64,000 bases of DNA, taken from Silene conica. Taxonomy: Eukaryota; Streptophyta; Magnoliopsida; Caryophyllales; Caryophyllaceae. The stretch spans positions 30,261,501 through 30,325,500 of the forward strand of contig CM055315.2 in the NCBI GenBank assembly GCA_029255685.2, given 5' to 3'. Each line of letters starts with the position of its first letter. Position 1 is the first letter of the stretch. A program made the position numbers and the translations under genes. Below, piece after piece: positions 11,800-23,388 of this stretch. The notes below the pieces were generated by a model. The model was not told the DNA's origin and made no database searches. It saw only the letters and a program-made list of their open reading frames with translations.

Positions 11800-11889
11800 G
11801 GTCAACAATTGGAGCGAAGACTGTAATACCCCGAGGTCAACAATTGGATGGTGAACTTCGGGACGAAGTTCAATTTAAGGAGGGAAGAC
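11800..11889 (+). other. Junction of inverted LTRs with gypsy polypurine tract
   Basis: GAGGTCAACAATTGG occurs twice, 35 bp apart (11798-11812 and 11833-11847), and GAAGACTGTAATACC occurs at 11816 and again at the true LTR start. The sequence GAACTTCGGGACGAAGTTC and the purine-rich AAGGAGGGAAGAC directly before 11890 are the usual end of a plant gypsy internal region. The duplicated words look like a template-switch or repair junction where most of the internal region was lost. Confidence 0.7.
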
Positions 11890-14399
11890 TGTAATACCTC
11901 GTATTTTATTACGTTGTATTTATTTATTTATGCTAACTTTATTAGTTTTCGATGTCGAGGGATTAAAATAAAAGCGACATAGTATTGTGGACAAGGAGTT
12001 TTACGCATTGTTTTTGGGAGTCGTATGAGTAATCTTTTAGCAAACCCGTACTTGGTTCATGTTATTTGGGTATCGGGGTGCGTGAGATGCTGACCCATAC
12101 ACGGAAAACCATGCGTATGGGCCTAGGGTTGCGTGGACAAACACAACCCACACACAAGTTTAAAATCTGAAATTAGAATCTCAGCTAAACCCTCCCTGCC
12201 GCCCTATTTAAACAGCACTACAACCCTACCCTAACCCTACTCGACACCAAACCACTCTCACACTTACACTGCCGCCATATCAGAGGGTAACACGGAGGCT
12301 TTCACGGTGGGTTTAGGTTAGCCTAAGGCCGTTCGTTTACACATCCAAGGAGGTAAGAACACCCTGCTTATCTCGTTTTATTATAATCGTGTTTCTGCCT
12401 TACGTTTCAGTTTAAATTGTGTTCACTTCACGCGATTTTAATCACGCCTCTTTGTAGATTCGTATTCTGGGTTATGTATTCATCATGTTTTGATCTTTCA
12501 TGAGTCGTCTCCTATGTTTTAAAGTCGTCTCTTTGAGCGTTTCGTTTCTGGGTAGGAGTCGTTTATGGGTGGTTCAGAACAGAGTGTAAAACCAGTCGTT
12601 TCTGGGTTGGATTCGACAAAGTCCCTGTACTTGGTGGTTATGGGAATTAGGGTCAGTAGAATGGTGGTAGTCTAGGGAGTCGATGGGTGGTTGTAACGGT
12701 GGGTCGTGGGTACAGGTGGCGTCTGTCTGGTGGGTTATTTAGGCTTGTGTCAGAGTCGTTTTCTTTAGTTTTCTGGTGGTGTCTGAACGTGTGTTTTGGA
12801 GTTAGAATTCGAATGCGTTTCTGGGTATGGTTGTTATGGGTATTAAGTTGTTTGTTAGAGGGTAGTATAGGGTCTGTCTTGGTGGATGCCACGGTGGGTT
12901 ATGGTGGTTGTGTCAACCAGTGCAGGAGCTTTCGTTTTGGTTGTTTAAAACGTGGGTTAGAATGTTGGTAGGTCTGGGTTGTCACGACAGGGCCTGGGGG
13001 TTGTTGCTGCGACTTCGACGGCAACCAGTGACTTCCCTAGAACCACCAGGGCTCAGAGGCGAGCCTGGTGGAGCCATGGGCGAGGTCAGGGGCTGTCGTT
13101 GGTGTCGGAGTGGCGGCTGTTCAGGCTGTTTTGGACAGGTGTTCAGGCGGGTGAGTAAGGGTTGTTGTTTCGTTGCCTTTTTCGTTGCATTTCCTTGTTT
13201 GTTTAGTATGATCTACCTTGTCCTTATTATCATCATGAATGTTAATGATTAGTCAAATGATTAATGATATTATGATTTTATTTTTGGGTCAATTAATATG
13301 ATATGTAAGGATGAGCATTTTATTTAGTTGTTAGTAAAAGTGCAAAGGTTAGTCTTATCATAAGTAAGTGTTAGAAGATGTATTGGATATGTTATTTATG
13401 GTAAGTCTATTTTTGATAAGTCTAATATAGTTAGGGTATAATTGGTTAACGTTAAATGGTATGATGAGGGTATGAATATATGTGTATATATACATGTGCA
13501 AATTGCTATAATTAAATAAATCATGAACATGTTTAAGTAGATTTTTATAGTGGTTGGTTGTATGAATGGAACTTAATTTTAAGTAATACATATAGGAACG
13601 GAATTCGAGGTGGAATACTTCTAGAGGGTGATTTCATTTGCAGACTTGCTATACAGGTAGGTTACACTGGGACTACTGTTGTATTGTGTTATGTTTATAT
13701 GTGAATTGGATGCCATGGATGCAAGTATGTTTATTTATGAGATGCATATACAATATTGAATCTTTATTATTTCATTCATAAGCATGGCATGAGCATGGTT
13801 ACAGATTGAGATGATGATGAGATATTATTGGGCCCAGGCTAGCTCTGCAGGGCTAGACCTGGTGACCTCAGCTGTTATGCTGGTGTTCGGCGACGGCCGA
13901 GTATAGTCTGCCGGGAGGTTCGGTATGGCTGGGAGTCACGGGTTTGAGATTGAGAATGAGAAAGAGAATGAGATTGAGCTTGAGCATGGCATAATCATTT
14001 GCATATACTTTTTGTTTGCATTATTATTATTGTGTTATCCTACTCAACCGCGAGGTTGACAGTGTATTCGTGTTCACCTACGATGATCCGGAATGGGGAG
14101 TAGATTTTTCAGGTCAGAGACAGCGGAACTAGAACTGGGCATGGAAGAGAGACATGGACTAGACCCACCTAGCTGCTAGATCACTTAGTCTCGTTGTCGT
14201 AGTGGAACATTTATTTTAATTCAGTGGTTTTGGATGTTTGGGACTAAGTCATGTAATAGTTTCAGTTTAACGATTTATTCTTAAAGTACTGTGCTTCTTT
14301 CTCTATGTATATCTACTACCCTGGTCTAACCAGGATGGTAACAGTCTTATTTACCCTGGAAGTCCTAGTTCCGGCTCCTAGGTAAATGGGGGTGTTACA
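11890..14399 (+). repeat. Gypsy LTR, right arm of the inverted pair
   Basis: This 2510-bp LTR runs from TGTAATACCTCG to GGTGTTACA. A polypurine tract precedes it, as for a 3' LTR, and a primer-binding site follows it, as for a 5' LTR. The latter belongs to a TRIM-type internal domain rather than a normal gypsy leader. Its last 2.2 kb are inverted relative to 9583-11799. A long transcript across both arms could fold into a hairpin. Confidence 0.85.
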
Positions 14400-14547
14400 A
14401 AATGGTATCAGAGCGACCCTGCGACCGTGTGGTGAGCCTGTGGTCCGGAGTACCCGGGTCACACACCTAGCGGGGGAGGATTCTGGCCCTGGTTGTGGTC
14501 GAGTTTGAGGCACAACGAGGACGTTGTGTTATTTAAGTGGGGGAGAT
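14400..14547 (+). other. TRIM-type internal domain with PBS and PPT
   Basis: TGGTATCAGAGC at 14403-14414 is an initiator-Met-type primer site. AAGTGGGGGAGAT before 14548 is the polypurine tract. The roughly 145 bp between them match the internal domains of the TRIM at 21634-22248 and of the Cassandra element, although the LTR to the left is a different, long gypsy LTR. Confidence 0.8.
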
Positions 14548-14762
14548 TGTAACACCCCAAGAGTATGATATGAGTTTGTGCGGAGATTTGTCCCACATCA
14601 GTAGAATGTGAGGCTTGTGATATGTTTATAATAGCTTCCACCTACCATTTAGTAACAACGCCTTGTGCTTTTGGGCTTAAGTGAGGACAAATAACGGGCC
14701 CAAAGGCTTACCTCCCATCTTATTGGGGGTGTGTTACGACGGTGGCGGGTCGGGTTGTTACA
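14548..14762 (+). repeat. TRIM LTR, second family
   Basis: The 215-bp repeat runs from TGTAACACCCC to GGGTTGTTACA and contains TCCCACATCAGTAGAATGTG. It closely matches both LTRs of the TRIM at 21634-22248. The 5' partner of this LTR is absent and replaced by the gypsy LTR. Confidence 0.85.
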
Positions 14763-15217
14763 TCTTATTTATAGCGGAAAATGAGTTTTCTCGAAATCTA
14801 AATTAAAACTTAACGTAAATAAGGCCCAGTAACGTGCAACTGCTCGATTAAGAAATTTAGACCTATCGATCAAGCACTAATCACCATCAATCTCCTCGAT
14901 CGAACAAAACAACTGTTCGATCGAGCACTTCCTTACTTCCAGCTCGTGTTGGTCTTTAGTATGGTCTTTGACTTGGACTTTGGGGTTGTTTCACGCTTCC
15001 CAATGCTCGTTGATCCTGTTCCAGCTTTCCATCTTATAAGTGTACGTACTCGGGACGTCTCTAGTTCGATTTTCACTACTTTCCAGCTTATTTCTACAAA
15101 ATAGCATGAAAAGCACAAAGTAGCGTGTTTGGGGCATATAGTGATATAAAATCAGTCATAATGCATAAAAATGCGTGCCAAAAGCAACCGTAAAGTATAT
15201 ATAATATGAACGCATCA
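14763..15217 (-). repeat. Athila-like LTR fragment
   Basis: On the minus strand the fragment begins TGATGCGTTCATATT, like Athila-type LTRs that start TGATG. It contains a small array of CTCGATCGAG-like palindromes at 14838-14925. Its composition resembles the corresponding LTR part of the complete Athila element in this window, and the array sits at a similar distance from the LTR start. No protein is present, so the family call is moderate. Confidence 0.5.
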
Positions 15218-16340
15218 GAGGGCGAATAATTGAATTAGACTAAGCATGAGATTTTAGGACGATCTAGCAAATGTCGAGAGACGGTCTAGAAACCGGTTTA
15301 AGGGTGGCACTAATATCCTAATATGGGTGTCATTAGAACCTAAACAATTGGACAATGTTATTCATCACACGTTTGTCATTTATGCTTTTATAATCTTTAC
15401 ATGTTAACCCGAATTCCCTGGATTAGTTTTTATTATTATTTTTGTAACTAAACAACAATCAAACCATACTCGTTATCGATCCTTGATATAAATTATTCAT
15501 AGCATTTGAAAACGTAATTCTCGTTTCTTTGTGGAATTCGATCCCGGTATACTACATTAATTTGGTGTACCTTATGGTATTTTTGCATAGGTGTGAGACC
15601 GAACCTATCAAATTTGGGCGTCTTTGAAGGGGAAACGGTTTTATTACGTTTAGAATTGTGATTTCTATCTTGTTTTCTTTTTGTCTTGGGGAACACTTGT
15701 TCCTTGAGAGCTTCTCACGGTGTCTTTTAGTTTTAGTACCTATTTTGTAGGTAATAAAGCTCGGCCTTTCATAATGAATAACAGATTTATCCCGCAACTC
15801 TAAGATGAGCCTTTTTATGTCTATTATAACCGGTGCTACGCATATATGATGTCTCTTGGACATGATGATTTCTACATGGGTCACCTTGTGCTTAATGGCA
15901 TGGATTTTGCAACTCGCGCAATAGCTCTAAACTTGAGTAATGAAAGTGTCCACCACAAAATCGGGCCGGAACTTTGGCCTTTCTTGGATTTCATGGCATA
16001 CAAGAATAAGCAATTCTAGAGAGAATGCCAAAACCGTATGTTGCTCAATTGCAAGAGCATAAAGCTTAATTGGCAAAATCACTTCAAGAGAAAGCAAGGT
16101 AAGGGGCACATTGTTCCGCAATCCCCCCTTCCTTACTTTCTACGTGGGTGTAAACCTACAATTTGGTCTCCGCCTTCCAAATGTGAGTCTCTACCATTTA
16201 ATGATTGTGAATTATTAGATGACGATGATGATGGTCCGACTTTTATTATTGAACATCGCCCCATTGTTGCCCAAATTGACCCTTTCGTGGAGGAGGTAAA
16301 TGATGCACTAGCCATGATTGATATTGAGCCAAATTGTAGT
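15218..16340. other. Unidentified stretch, possible retroelement remnant
   Basis: A 110-codon frame (15552-15884, minus) and a 101-codon frame (16038-16343, plus) occur here, but neither is recognised. The plus frame contains LLDDDDDGPTFIIEHRP and runs into the next LTR, so it may be the tail of a degraded gene. TTTGTGGAATTCGATCCC near 15527 resembles the end region of Athila/Tat LTRs. No intact gene can be supported. Confidence 0.35.
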
Positions 16341-17114
16341 TGATTAGTCGAGTTTAGTACGGCTTAATAAAATTTACTATGATGGATTGAGTAACATTTT
16401 ATTGGATTTTAATTCACATGTCTTTGATATTGTGTTGATGATGGATTTTAATGTTTTTATGCGAAAATTGGATTGATTTGTTAATATGAATAAAGATGGC
16501 CTTCTTTGATGTAGGTATTGGGTTAAAGATGTTATGTGAGTAAATTTTAATTCAAGTCAAATCCCAAAGACTAAGACAAAACATTGAAACATCTAAGGCA
16601 AAGTGACATTGGATTCCACATTGTATTCCTACAGCTCCTTAAATCTCATTCATTTTGGCAATTATGTTCATTCTTTATGGGAGTTTATGGAAATGCTCCT
16701 TTATGAGACTTTATGAAGATGCTATTTGACGACCTATATAAAGGGGTATTGTTGATCAATAATGGAGGGACGCTTCTCATATAGGCTTACATACTCTCTC
16801 TACCTTTTAATAATTAGAATACAATTTTCATAGTTTATTTTAGTTAGCTTTATTTGTATGGAAGAGTAAGTTACTCGTCTTGGGTAAAGCAATTGAAGCA
16901 AATGAATTAGTAATTTGTAAGACTCTTTACTCTATATTTTTATCTCTTGAATATTGATTGTTATTCTCAACTCATTATTACGATTATCGATATTTTTTAC
17001 TACTTTGATCACCTAGTTTATATTATCACTAATCTATTGCTAGTTTAGGAGTTTGAATCTTTTGTTCAATTACCTAGATATTAGTAGCAACTATTGTTCA
17101 TTTATTGTATACTT
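16341..17114 (+). repeat. Truncated 5' LTR of the Athila-type element
   Basis: This copy aligns with 20312-21100, with many substitutions, until the shared TAGTAGCAACTATTGTTCAT. After that a copia-like sequence follows. The level of difference between the two copies indicates an old insertion. Confidence 0.75.
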
Positions 17115-18377
17115 ACTCTACCTTTTATTCATTAGAATACAGTATGCAAATCAAAATCGAAAAATAAGATCGATATCTCACAAAAAGGGCACACGGTCGA
17201 AGCATGAGACGAATTAAAATTTTCTGATTTAAAACGTCTTATGAAAATCACAATTGTAAAAGTTCCGTGGCCTCGCTCTGATACCACTTGTGGGGAATTT
17301 CCGTATATTCACCCTTAAAATTACAGGATTATAACGAAATTTTACATGTGAATATCGCATGAAATGAAAAACATGAAACGAAAAGTATACATGCACAACC
17401 TTAGGTCCTAGCGCAAATGGCCTAAGAACAGGAATCAACAGAGATTCCCTCCTATAACTTGCACCCAAGATCCGTCTGAGATGATGTAGCGTGTGCTAGA
17501 AATACTCTCCAATTGCCTTGCAATATGGGAAGAGCTTTTGTGAGTTTTGATGTGAGATCTAGGTTTTGGGAGAAGGATACTCTCAAAACCCTAGTTTATC
17601 AGTATATGAATTCCAGTAGTCTGACAAAAGGAGAATTCCTCTCCTTTTGTAACCCTACTCAGCCGAAAATTAGCATAGGGTGAGAGTGGGCTTTCCATTC
17701 TCACCTTATTCTAATGCGTGATTCGACCCTAATGCTAAAATGTAATCCGCGGGTTTTAATTACAATATCGTATACATGTTATCAGATACTAATGTATTAC
17801 TTCGTCACAATGTGCAGTCGATACATTAATAACGGTCTGATAAGAAAATGACGATATTGTATAATTAGCTTAATTAATATAACTGTTTATATTAATCCCC
17901 GAATTCAAAATTTAATCAAATATAACCGTTTATATTTAATTTACGAATTAATCATGTAATTCGCATTAGCTAAAATTATTTAATCCGTATTAAATAATTA
18001 TCTCAACATCTCATTGACTAATTTTATAGTCAATACCTCTGACTAACTGTTTAGTCGTATTCGGCATAAATGTGACTGTATTTTCATACCTTCACATCTT
18101 TCAAACGTGTCCTATAGGTGTGACTTATAGGGACCAGTTGATCACCGTCATCCGTATGACAATAACGTTAAACTTATATAGCAAGCCAACCATTATTGAT
18201 AAACGTGGATCAATTGATAATAATACTGAAGTATGCCCTTGTGATCCTTTACGAGATTTAATAAGTCATTGTACTAACCGTAAAAGACACCGGCCCCAAC
18301 AATCTCCCACTTGTCCGTACAAGTGTATGTGCAATGACGTTATCACACTACATGTGGAGGACACCAGCTCCAACATA
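17115..18377 (-). mobile_element. Copia-like LTR with primer site and PPT-like tract
   Basis: On the minus strand an LTR begins TGTTGGGGCCGGTGTC at 18302 and ends at about 17290 with CCCCACA, followed by a primer site (GTGGTATCAGAG, 17277-17289) and about 160 bp of internal sequence. Directly in front of the LTR lies AAGTGGGAGAT, the usual copia purine tract. Before that a second partial LTR-like start, TGTTGGAGCTGGTGTCCTCC, ends at 18377. Both a 5'-type and a 3'-type flank therefore surround one LTR. No coding region remains. Confidence 0.6.
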
Positions 18378-20311
18378 AAGAACCATACCACGAGTATGTG
18401 GTTATTTTTGATATGCTAATAGCACCGGAGAAAGTTGTTTTTCATGATTATATCTTTATGAACTGTTTATGGTTTGTTATGATTATAAGATTTTATAATG
18501 TGTTGACTCACTATTTTGATAGCTTATATGATCTTCTCCTACGGGCATTGACATGTTCCGATCTTAATAGTACTGCGTGACCCCTTAATTGGTTTTTGAG
18601 CTTTAATGTGCGTCGTGCGGGACATTAAACCAGCGCTTTCGAGAGGCAGCCCGGTTTTTGTTATTTAACGTTTTTGCTTTAGTTTTTGAATAAGGTAGTT
18701 TGAATTTTCCACATGCGGTTACATGGGTGATGACGGAAGTCTGCAAGCTCCAATACTCTCTTTTGTCAAGTATAATTTCCAAAAAAAAGGAAAGAAAAAA
18801 ACACAAAAGGAGAAAAATAGAGAAGCTGAAACGCGAGAAAGAGGAAAAGAAGGAAACAAGAGGAAGCTTGGTGCGGCCATAGCCGCGTGGTGCGGCCAAA
18901 ACAGACCACGCATACGCTATCGTGCGGCCAGAGCCGCATCACGCGGCCACAGCACCGCAACCCCTCGCGTCCTCCCTTCTACTTCCTGGGCTTGTCTCCT
19001 GTTTCAACAACACGACAGCAGTTCTTTTCGATTTGTATACATGAACTCGAGATTGGGTACTCGAGATTGCTACTACATACAACTCACAACTCTTTGATTG
19101 CCTCTTTAATTATTCCTTCAAATTTCCCATTTCAATTATCATTCATCCAAGCTTGTTGCAATTTCGAATTTCTGAAATCCGAGCAATAGGAGATTCAACC
19201 TTTTCGAATTTGGGCATTAATTGGGTCGCAAAATAGGTTTGTATTCATTGTTGATAATTTGATGGTGAATTATTAGAATTTGGGAGTGAGAATTGTTGCA
19301 ATTGTTTATTGTTGAGGGAGTATCTGAGTGGTAAGGGAGTTTTGTTGGGTAGTGTTGTGTAATACGGGGTTGTTTTTGTTGAGAATTGTTGTTGTTGTCG
19401 GAATGAGAACCGCTAATCGCCAAATTACATCCGCTTCTACCTCAAATCCACCCGTAAAAAATAATCCAAAGAAAAAAAGCCAAAAAAAATTAAATCCCTC
19501 CACCACGTTTTTTTCCCCTTTTCGTTGCCTTACTTTTTATTGTACCCCACATTGAGGGCAATGTGAAGTTTAAGCATGGGGCAGGAAATACCATTTGTAT
19601 ATGCATTATTTTCGTTTGAAAAAAAAAATGAAAAAAGGAAAAAAATAAAGGAAAAATGAAATGTAAAAAAAAAGAATAAAAATAATCCGGCTAGGTGAAA
19701 ACCGGCAAGGGCGGGCGCCTAGGCAAGATTGGGTAAAATGGCCGAGGACGGAGTGAAAACCCGAAAGGGCGCTCCGGGTAAAATGAAGAATTGAGATGTG
19801 TGCCATGAGAGTAGTGTAAGGAATAAAAGCTAGATTGAAAACCTGCAAAGGCGGGTGATCTAGGCAAAATGAGAGATTTAGAAAAAAAAAAAAAAAAAAG
19901 TTACTTCGTTACTTGTTCTATCTTGGAGATGGTGACATAAGGAGGTTTGAAGGGTGGTTCGGGGTAGGTTTATTGTTGTTAAGGAGAGATAAGGAGGGTA
20001 TGGGTGGTGATTGTAATGTATTTTGACATATACTACATTGAGCTTTTCGTGTTCATATTTCACAATGTGGTTTGTTGTTGAAAGTTCGTTAATGAGGTGG
20101 ATATTTGTGTGTGGTAATTATTTTGAAGTTAGGTGTATTATTCTTGTGATCATATGCTTATTTGAGGGAAGATATAAGGAGAAGAAGTGAGGTTGTGTGA
20201 TGTGTTTTGAGTTGGAGCAAGCTACCCACGTTTCGCTATATAAACCTTGGTGTGGGTTCTCTTTTTCGAGTTTTACTCGAGGACGAGTAAAAGTCTAAGC
20301 GTGGGGGAGTT
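18378..20311 (+). other. Internal region of the Athila-type element
   Basis: No gag, protease or pol frame is visible. 18866-18955 carries an array of GCGGCC-centred palindromes separated by short variable spacers. 19541-19575 has CCCCACATTGAGGGCAATGT, characteristic of the region between genes and 3' LTR in Athila/Tat elements. 19680-19875 holds three imperfect units with GAAAACC...GGCGGG that can pair as small hairpins. 20301-20311 is the polypurine tract. Confidence 0.65.
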
Positions 20312-21633
20312 TGATTAGTCTAGTTTAGTAGATGTGAATAAAGGTTATTTTGATGATTAATTGATTGATTGGGAAGTATTTTATTGGACTTTAGTGCAGA
20401 TGTCTTTGGTATTGGTTTTGGGATGAAATTGTGTATTTCCATGGATAAATGGATTGATTTATTGTTAGGAATGAAGATGACCTTCTTTGGTGTTGACATT
20501 GGACTAATGATGTTATGTGCATGGATTTTAAAGCAACTCAAAGCCCAATGACTAAGACAAAGCATTGAAACATCCAAGGCAAAGTGACATTGGATTCCAC
20601 ATTGTATTCCTACAACTCCTAAAATCTCATTCATTTTGGCAATTATGTTGATTCTTTATGAGAGTTTAAGGAGATGCTCCTTTATGAGACTTTATGAAGA
20701 TGTTATTTGAAGACCTATATAAAGGAGTATTGTTGATCAATGGAGGGACACTTCTTCTACACACTTCTCATATAGATTTTTACATACTTTCTCTATCATT
20801 TTAATCATTAGAATACAATTTCCATAGTTTGTTTTAGTTAGTTTTTTTTGTATGGAAGAGTAAGTTACTCATCTTGGGTCAAACAATTGAAGCAAATGAA
20901 TTAGTGTTTTGTAAGACTCTTTGCTCTATATTTTTATCTCTTGAATATTGATTTTTATTCTCAATTCATTATTACGATTATCGATAGTTTTTATTTGATC
21001 ACCTGGTTTATATTATCTCTAATCTATTGCTAGTTTAGGAATTTGAATCTTTTGTTCAATTATCTAGACATTAGTAGCAACTATTGTTCATCAATTGTAT
21101 GTTTTTCATCATTGTTGAATTGTAGGAGAATAATAATCATAAGAATTAAAGTGTAGAACCGCTTGTGTATGCATTTGTTCTTCTTTGTTGACTTCTGTAG
21201 TTATAATCTATGGCATGATTGAATTTAGATACACTTGGACTATATTGTCATCACCATAAGGGTTGTTTATGTGCGCTTTTCGCAGTAACCAACTAAAAAT
21301 AAGGAGAAGTAGAAAATCATGTTTTCACAACAAAGTATTCAAGAGTAAATAGAGTATAAAAGTGTCAATGATCAAACCTATATCATTTGTGGAAATTGTA
21401 AGACCCAAGACCTTTCTTATAATTTCATTCACTCTAATATTTTAATATTTTGCTTTGTTAGATTTAGATTTAAAACCCTAAACACCCCCCAATTGGTTAC
21501 ATTAGAATTATTTACACAACACACATTAAACATAGACCTTCCTTGTGGGATCGACCCCTATTTACCCTCGCTATTGTTAGAGTTTGTAGTGGATTATAAA
21601 TTGTTAAATTGGAGACTTACGACAAGTCTAGCC
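20312..21633 (+). repeat. 3' LTR of the Athila-type element
   Basis: The LTR starts TGATTAGTCTAG directly after GTGGGGGAGTT. Its distal part contains CCTTGTGGGATCGACCCC followed by TTTACCC, seen in Athila/Tat LTR ends. The final bases are lost where the TRIM begins, and no target duplication can be read. Confidence 0.75.
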
Positions 21634-22248
21634 AGAGTATGAGAGGAAAGTAATCCCACATGAGGAGAATATGAGATTGTGTGGAGATTTATCCCACATC
21701 GGTAGAATGTGAGGCTTATGATATGTTTATAATAACTTCCACCCACCACTTAGTAACCAGGTCGGTGCTTTTGGGCTTAAGTGAAGACAAATAATGGGCC
21801 CAAAACTGTACACCCATCTTATTGGGTTTGTGTTACGACGGTGGTGGGTTGAGTTGTTACAAATGGTATCAGAGCGACCCTGCGCCCGTGTGGTGAGCCT
21901 GTGGTCAGGAGTAACCGGGTCACCCACCTAGCAGGGGAGGATTTTGGGTTTGGCTACGGTCAAGTTTGAGGCACAACGACGTCGTTGTGTTCTTTAACTG
22001 GGGGAGTTTGTAACACCCCAATAGTATGAGAGGAAAGTAATCCCACATGAGGAAAATATGAGATTATGTGGAGATTTGTCCCACATCGGTATAATGTGAG
22101 GCTTATGATATGTTTATAATAACTTCCACCCACCACTTAGTAACAAGGCCTTGTCCTTTTGGGCTTAAGTGAGGACAAATAATGGGCCCAAAAGTGTACA
22201 CCATCTTATTGGGTTTTTGTTACGACGGTGGTGGGTCGATTTGTTACA
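21634..22248 (+). mobile_element. TRIM retrotransposon, 5' LTR slightly truncated
   Basis: A left LTR (21634-21861, lacking the first dozen or so bases) and a complete 240-bp right LTR (22009-22248, TGTAACACCCC to TTGTTACA) enclose a 147-bp internal domain. That domain has primer site TGGTATCAGAGC (21864-21875) and purine tract CTGGGGGAGTT before 22009. There is no coding capacity. The LTRs contain TCCCACATCGGTA and match the LTR at 14548-14762. The element cuts a copia integrase gene on its right side. Confidence 0.9.
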
Positions 22249-22950
22249 GTGTCGTCCTTGTTATAAGTGGAAGTTATAGTATCATCAACTATAACTTTTG
22301 CATTCTTCCCTTGATCACTTCGGTTAACATCTAGTTCATCATTTATGCCTTCGAATTCTCTAATTTCTTCTTCTTCAATCTCGTGAAAGTCATCTCTTGA
22401 CAATCTAAAGTCAGGTTCGTCTAAATCCCCGTCCTCGTTCTGAATAGGCTCATCGATCGCGTTATCTTCATTGAAAATAACGTGAATACTTTCTTCAATA
22501 CATAGAGTACGCTTGTTAAATAATTTGTATGCTTTGCTATGATCTGAGTATCCTATAAAAATTGCCTCGTCACTTCTTGGGTCGAATTTGCTTAATCTGT
22601 TTTTGCCATTATTGTGGACAAAATATTTACTTCCAAAACATCTAAGATGAGAGATGTTTGGTTTCCGACCACGAAGGAGTTCATACGGGGTTTTCTTTAG
22701 AATAAGTCTAATTATAGCGCGATTATGTATGTAACAAGCCGTACTAATGGCTTCAGCCCAAAAGTTACAAGGTAGACCACTACACAATAGCATTGTACGA
22801 GCCATGTCTTCTAGAGTTCTATTCATACGTTCAACGACACCATTTTTTTGAGGAGTACGTGGTGCGGAAAAGTTATGTCCCACACCATTTACTCGACAAT
22901 ATTCAATAAAAGCATCATTGTCGAATTCCGCGCCGTGATCCGTACGAATA
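22249..22950 (-). pseudogene. Ty1/copia integrase fragment
   Basis: The minus strand encodes the end of the integrase core, with HIRTDHGAEFDND and APRTPQKNGVVERMNRTLED. The GKRR-like region follows, with YELLRGRKPNISHLRCFGS and RSDEAIFIGYSDHSKAYKLF, and then an acidic linker. These are standard copia integrase motifs that insert the element DNA into the host genome. The fragment is cut on one side by the TRIM LTR at 22248 and on the other by a gypsy LTR starting at 22951. No RT is attached. Confidence 0.9.
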
Positions 22951-23388
22951 TGTAAAACCCCTCGTCGCAGCGGAAAAGTAAATCATACAAACATGCCAAA
23001 ATTTACGCGGAATTTAAACTTTAACATGCAAGATAAAACGAGGTGAATTAAAACAAACTGTACAAACTGAAATGATCAAAACATAGATAAGTATATAGTT
23101 CTAAGTATGAAACATAAGTACAAAACACAGCCTGGGATGGTACATCCCTACAGGCACTCAAATGTATAACCAAAAGAAACTAGGTCTAGCTAAACGATAA
23201 CGGGTATGTCATCGATGATAGGATCATCGCTCGCTAGCCCCAGTAACCCTTCAGCAACCTATCATGTACCTACATACATGAAAACATGTACGCTACAATC
23301 AGTGGGGAGTGACTAGAGTTCTCATAGCCACCTATTGTACACGACACGTAACACATAAAGCATCCAACATACTTCAACACTATAACAT
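22951..23388 (-). repeat. Distal piece of the split gypsy LTR
   Basis: This non-coding piece lies between the copia integrase fragment and the Athila element. The last five bases, AACAT, are the Athila target duplication and reappear at 35488-35492. Confidence 0.7.

Larger units (their letters stand above)
16341..21633 (+). mobile_element. Non-coding Athila-type element, disrupted
   Basis: Two direct repeats starting TGATTAGTC at 16341 and 20312 share about 770 bp and are read as the LTRs. The second follows a textbook Athila-type 3' end: TTACTCGAGGACGAGTAAAAG and then the purine tract GTGGGGGAGTT. It ends with CCTTGTGGGATCGACCCC-type LTR text. The first LTR is cut at about 17114 by a copia-like insertion, and the second at 21633 by a TRIM. 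The internal part has no gag or pol frame, so this copy is non-autonomous or heavily deleted. Confidence 0.75.
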
